Shown here piece by piece: positions 60,496 to 64,000 of a DNA stretch of 64,000 bases. Position 1 is the first letter of the stretch, and each line of letters begins with the position of its first letter. The position numbers were made by a program, and so were the translations under genes. Source of the DNA: Rhizohabitans arisaemae (GTDB taxonomy: Bacteria > Actinomycetota > Actinomycetes > Streptosporangiales > Streptosporangiaceae); assembly GCF_025996515.1 (NCBI RefSeq), contig NZ_BLRH01000035.1, forward strand, positions 930,001-994,000, read 5' to 3'. The notes beneath the pieces are model-generated. The model searched no databases. It was not told the DNA's origin and saw only the letters and a program-made list of their open reading frames with translations.

Positions 60496-60978
60496 TCAGC
60501 AAATTGTACGGAAAAGTGCCCATACGGCCTTGCCGCCGTCATCGAGGGGATCCCAGCCCCATCGATAGCTGTACGTCTCCACGATGTAGAGTCCGCGACC
60601 GCTCTCGGAGATGAAGTCGGGTTCCTTGGGTATCGGGACCGCGTCGCTGGGGTCGGCCACCGCGCACATCACATGCGCCGGCTGCCGCATCAGCGTCAGC
60701 GTTATGGGGCGCCCGCTGATGAGCGCCGCATGGCGGATCGCGTTGGTGACGAGTTCCGAGACGACCAGCGCCGCGTCGTCGACCAGCGGGGCCAGGCCCC
60801 AACTCTGAAGTGCGGACCGTGTGGCGTCACGCGCGACCCTGACCGAACCCGCGCCCGTGCTGAGGGTGTACGTATGGGACGGCGGGGTGGTCACACGCGG
60901 CCGGAACACGCTCTCCAGCTGGCCCCGTAGAAAGCGGCGTTCACCGGTCGTGGTGGTGGATACCGGCTCATCGAGCAT
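60496..60978 (-). CDS. anti-sigma-type HATPase (RsbW-like)
   Basis: A 160-residue single-domain ATPase of the histidine-kinase-like fold: N box LVVSELVTNAIRHA, G1 VADPSDAVP and G2 ESGRGLYIVETYS. Actinomycetes have many of these, often beside a DUF5753 XRE gene, and they act as protein kinases or regulators of anti-sigma-factor antagonists. Here the XRE gene is 244 bases away, divergently placed, as in the common pairing. ATG 60978. Confidence 0.87.
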   Translation of the reverse strand: MLDEPVSTTTTGERRFLRGQLESVFRPRVTTPPSHTYTLSTGAGSVRVARDATRSALQSWGLAPLVDDAALVVSELVTNAIRHAALISGRPITLTLMRQPAHVMCAVADPSDAVPIPKEPDFISESGRGLYIVETYSYRWGWDPLDDGGKAVWALFRTIC

Positions 60979-61222
60979 TCAGCCTGATCCTCCCCATGGT
61001 TGTGCCCACCCTGTTTTTTGCGCGTTGAATCAGTCGGCACTTGCCCAGACGTCGGCAATAGCCGCAGATGCACCACGCCATCATGAGTCACAATTGAACC
61101 TCCTGCAAGGCCCAAATGCACGTGCAGTTGCTGTGTGCACGCGCAGATGCGCTTGGGGACTTGTCATAAGTGGCGCAGGGTGGCGACACTACGTAGGCGG
61201 ATCAATCTGTGAGGGGTGGGAA

Positions 61223-62092
61223 GTGACGCCGAATTCGCACGGCACCGGTCCGACCGCCCTGCGCATTTTGCTCGGCTCGCAGCTGAGGCGGCTGCGGGAG
61301 CAGCGGGGCATCACCCGTGACGAGGCCGGATACAGCATCCGCGGCTCGGAGTCGAAGATCAGCCGGATGGAGCTCGGCCGGGTCGGCTTCAAGGAGCGGG
61401 ACGTGGCCGACCTGCTCACCCTCTACGGCGTCGTGGACGACGAGGCCCGTACGGCCATGTTCTCGCTGGTCCGCCAGGCCAACCAGCCGGGCTGGTGGCA
61501 CCGGTTCACCGACGTGCTGCCCGGCTGGTTCCAGGCCTACGTCGGCCTGGAGGAGGCGGCCTCCCGGATCAGGACCTACGAGGTGCAGTTCGTGCCCGGC
61601 CTGCTGCAGACCGAGGACTACACCCGGGCGGTGATCCGCGCGGGATCCCCCGAACTCGCCGCCGACGAGATCGACCGCAGGGTCAGCCTGCGCATGGCCC
61701 GCCAGCACGTGCTCACCCGGCAGGGGCACCCGCTGATCCTGTGGGCGGTCCTCGACGAGGGCGCGCTGCGCCGCCCCATCGGCGGGCGCGAGGTGATGCG
61801 GGACCAGCTGGCGCACCTCATCCACGTGATGAAGTACAGCAACGTCACGATCCAGGTCATGCCGTTCGGAGCCGGTGGCCACGCGGCGGACGGCGGCGCC
61901 TTCAGCATTCTGCGCTTCCCCGAGCAGGACCTGCCCGACCTGGCGTACACGGAGCAGCTTGCCGGTGCCCTCTATCTGGACAAACGCGAGGACGTCGATC
62001 GATACAGCCTGGCCATGGAGCGACTTTGCGCGAGCAGCACGACCCCCGACGAGACCGCCGACCTCATCGACAAGATCGCTCGGGAAATCTGA
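61223..62092 (+). CDS. XRE-family regulator with DUF5753 domain
   Basis: A 289-residue protein. An N-terminal helix-turn-helix (about 10-75, LGSQLRRLREQRGITRDEAG) is joined to the DUF5753 domain (about 100-285), shown by the conserved FVPGLLQTEDYTRAVI, VMRDQLAHLIHV and a late LAYTEQLAGALYLD. This is the common regulator type in Streptomyces-like genomes, associated with small partner proteins or anti-sigma kinases. GTG 61223 with GGGTGGG upstream is chosen; longer frames lack a site. Confidence 0.9.
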   Translation: MTPNSHGTGPTALRILLGSQLRRLREQRGITRDEAGYSIRGSESKISRMELGRVGFKERDVADLLTLYGVVDDEARTAMFSLVRQANQPGWWHRFTDVLPGWFQAYVGLEEAASRIRTYEVQFVPGLLQTEDYTRAVIRAGSPELAADEIDRRVSLRMARQHVLTRQGHPLILWAVLDEGALRRPIGGREVMRDQLAHLIHVMKYSNVTIQVMPFGAGGHAADGGAFSILRFPEQDLPDLAYTEQLAGALYLDKREDVDRYSLAMERLCASSTTPDETADLIDKIAREI

Positions 62093-62271
62093 ATCGGCTC
62101 GCTGACACGCTGAGGTGCGGCTCTGCCCTACACTGGCGAGCGGCGCGGGACTCCCGCCACAGCCGAGCATGCCCCGCGCCGCTTACGTGGGCGCGGCGCG
62201 GTGACCGTCACGGTAGCCGTACGGTGTGAAGCGCCCGCGATCCACCCCAGCTTGATCAAGGAGACCACCCC

Positions 62272-63654
62272 GTGAAGACCGCTGTCGAGGAGCTCAGCCC
62301 GACCCGGGTCAAGCTCACCGTCGAGGTGCCGTTCGAGGAGCTCGAGCCGAGCATGCAGGCGGCATACAAGAAGATCGCGCAGCAGGTGCGCGTCCCCGGC
62401 TTCCGGCCGGGCAAGGTTCCGGCCCGCCTTATCGAGCAGCGGTTCGGTCGCGGGGTGGTGCTTGAGGAGGCCATCAACGAGGCCGTGCCCAAGCTCTACG
62501 GCCAGGCCGTGGAGGAGTCGGAGATCTTTCCGGTGGGCCAGCCGGAGAACCTCGAGGTCACCAAGCTTGAGGACGGCGTCGAGATCGAGTTCACCGCCGA
62601 GGTGGACGTGCGTCCCAAGTTCGACCTCCCCGCGCACGAGGGCATCGAGGTCGTCGTCGACGACGCCGACGTCTCCGACGAGGAGATCGACGAGCAGCTG
62701 AACGGCCTGCGGGACCGCTTCGCCACGCTCACCGGGGTCGAGCGCAACGCCGAGAACGGCGACTACGTCTCCATGGACCTCTCCGCCTCCATCGACGGGC
62801 GGAACATCGAGGAGCAGCAGGCGAGCGGCGTCTCCTACATGGTCGGCGCCGGTTCGGTGCTCCAGGGCCTGGACGACGCGCTCCTCGGCATGGCGGCGGG
62901 TGAGACCAAGGCCATCGACACCACCCTGGTCGGCGGCGAGAACGCCGGCGAGGAGGCCGAGGTCACCATCCTCGTCCACAGCGTCAAGGAGAAGGTCCTT
63001 CCCGAGCTCGACGACGAGTTCGCCCAGATGGCCAGCGAGTTCGACACCCTGGACGAGCTCCGCGAGAGCGTCCGGGGCACCCTGCGCCGCAACAAGCTGA
63101 TCACTCAGGTCTCCCAGGCGCGGGACAAGGCGGTCCAGGGGCTGGTCGACCAGATCGACATCCCGCTGCCGGAGAGCGCGCTCCAGACGGAGATCGACAC
63201 CCGGAAGCACAACCTCGACCACCAGATCGCGGGCAGCGGCCTGAGCCGTGAGGCGTACTTCCGGCTGCAGCAGACGACGGAGGAGGACGTCTTCTCCGAG
63301 CTGGAGGAGAGCTCCCGCAAGGCCCTGAAGACCGGCTTCGTCATCGACAAGCTCATCGCCCAGGAGGAGATCGGCGTCAACGAGGCCGAGCTCACCGAGT
63401 TCGTGGTCCAGCGCGCCGCCCAGATGGGCGTGGAGCCCAACCGGTTGGCGCAGCACCTCGCCGACAGCAACCAGCTCACGCTGGCGATGATGGAGGTCGT
63501 GCGGACCAAGGCCGGCAGCATCGTCGGGGACGCCGCCAAGGTCACGGACGAGTCCGGTCGCGAGGTGGACCTCAAGGCCATCTACGCCGAGCTCTCCGGC
63601 GACTCGGACGAGGCCGCCGAGTCCGACGAGGAGACCGAGCCCGCCCAGGGCTGA
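62272..63654 (+). CDS. tig: trigger factor, ribosome-associated chaperone
   Basis: A 460-residue chaperone. The N-terminal ribosome-binding domain contains GFRPGKVPARLIEQRFG; the FKBP-like peptidyl-prolyl isomerase domain (about 150-240: NGDYVSMDLSASIDGR, VGAGSVLQGLDDALLGM) and the helical C-terminal domain are intact, with an acidic tail (SDEAAESDEETEPAQG). It folds nascent chains at the ribosome exit. GTG start with AAGGAG eight bases upstream. It is followed by clpP, as in most actinobacteria. Confidence 0.97.
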   Translation: MKTAVEELSPTRVKLTVEVPFEELEPSMQAAYKKIAQQVRVPGFRPGKVPARLIEQRFGRGVVLEEAINEAVPKLYGQAVEESEIFPVGQPENLEVTKLEDGVEIEFTAEVDVRPKFDLPAHEGIEVVVDDADVSDEEIDEQLNGLRDRFATLTGVERNAENGDYVSMDLSASIDGRNIEEQQASGVSYMVGAGSVLQGLDDALLGMAAGETKAIDTTLVGGENAGEEAEVTILVHSVKEKVLPELDDEFAQMASEFDTLDELRESVRGTLRRNKLITQVSQARDKAVQGLVDQIDIPLPESALQTEIDTRKHNLDHQIAGSGLSREAYFRLQQTTEEDVFSELEESSRKALKTGFVIDKLIAQEEIGVNEAELTEFVVQRAAQMGVEPNRLAQHLADSNQLTLAMMEVVRTKAGSIVGDAAKVTDESGREVDLKAIYAELSGDSDEAAESDEETEPAQG

Positions 63655-63683
63655 GCCACCGGGCGCCACAGGTCGTCGCGGTA

Positions 63684-63711
63684 CGCCCTCACCGGTGTTG
63701 CGGTGAGGGCG
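63684..63711 (+). terminator. hairpin between tig and clpP
   Basis: A perfect 11-bp stem, CGCCCTCACCG (63684-63694) with CGGTGAGGGCG (63701-63711), loop GTGTTG. It lies 29 bases after the tig stop and has no U-tract. Confidence 0.75.
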
Positions 63712-63845
63712 TCGCCGTGTCGGCCGGGGCCCGGCGCAGCCTGCGCCTTCAGCGAAAACCTTCGGATCCGGGCGCTAGCTGTCTTCGGGGCGCGTTAGGG
63801 TCGCAACACAAGACCAACCGTTTCGACCTATCGGAAGGTGAAGCT

Positions 63846-64000
63846 GTGGCCAGCCCGCCGACCTTGTTTCAGCCCGCGAGCTTCGGGCCCGAGTCGCGTG
63901 GCCGTGAAAACGGATCTCTCCGGCTCGAGGACCAGCTTTATCAACGACTGCTCCGCGAACGCATCGTGTTTCTCGGCACCCAGGTCGATGACGAAGTCGC
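63846..64000 (+). CDS. clpP: ATP-dependent Clp protease proteolytic subunit, start only
   Basis: The first 51 codons of a gene cut by the window edge. GTG 63846 with GGAAGGTGAAGCT just upstream gives MASPPTLFQPAS, and the product continues with LEDQLYQRLLRERIVFLG, the typical beginning of an actinobacterial ClpP after a short variable leader. It should assemble into the tetradecameric peptidase working with ClpX or ClpC. The position after tig is the conserved tig-clpP1-clpP2-clpX arrangement. Confidence 0.93.
   Translation, partial: MASPPTLFQPASFGPESRGRENGSLRLEDQLYQRLLRERIVFLGTQVDDEV

Overview
The window is high-GC DNA with dense, often overlapping genes (ATGA/GTGA junctions), many GTG and TTG starts, and actinobacterial signatures. 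These include SapB/AmfS-type lanthipeptide genes, a SARP regulator, an Rv2466c-type mycothiol nitroreductase, an Eis-type acetyltransferase, an XRE/DUF5753 regulator with an anti-sigma kinase, and a tiny bL37-like ribosomal gene. A filamentous actinomycete is the best fit, probably Streptosporangiales; that placement is inferred from protein flavour, not from a search.

Region by region. 1-780: a small membrane protein and a DUF5130-like protein. 827-6079: a four-gene, translationally coupled operon (vWA protein, lipoprotein sensor-TM-PP2C phosphatase fusion, kinase-like tail-anchored protein, Ser/Thr kinase). 6400-18600: housekeeping and stress genes (aminopeptidase N, nitroreductase, aldehyde dehydrogenase, peptide deformylase, RpiB, Eis-like acetyltransferase, SpoIIE-type phosphatase, NarL/RamR-type regulator, site-2 protease) ending in a strong terminator. 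18700-27120: a DHA2 efflux pump with divergent MarR regulator, a coiled-coil cell-wall protein, a CBS protein, and an Rrf2 regulator next to a sulfonate-type ABC importer with a palindromic operator, then another MarR gene. 27300-32900: SDR, pentapeptide-like protein, bL37, methyltransferase, GAF-SpoIIE-HATPase protein and a RamR/AmfR-like regulator.

32900-40424 is a class III lanthipeptide (SapB/AmfS-like) locus: two ABC half-transporters, two identical 44-residue precursor genes in tandem, a LanKC synthetase and a sensor kinase, with the RamR-like regulator at the other end. 40603-52592 looks like a second, less familiar RiPP locus. It has a Cys-free precursor with a nitrile-hydratase-like (NHLP/Os1348) leader, two radical SAM enzymes (one large, B12-binding type; one with a C-terminal Cys cluster), a UGT-fold glycosyltransferase, a sugar nucleotidyltransferase, GT-A-like proteins, two paralogous glycosyltransferase-like proteins and two unknowns. 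An ABC-2 exporter pair and a SARP regulator follow (53278-57596). I consider this second locus the most promising novel system here.

58200-64000 is conserved core: tRNA-Gly(TCC), tRNA-Pro(TGG), a YbdK-type ligase, anti-sigma kinase, XRE regulator, trigger factor and the start of clpP. It is interrupted by five to seven tandem ~128-bp structured repeats directly after tRNA-Pro. A separate 52-bp cruciform repeat occurs five times (20892, 44398, 52701, 52822, 52943), three of them inside a 121-bp tandem array.
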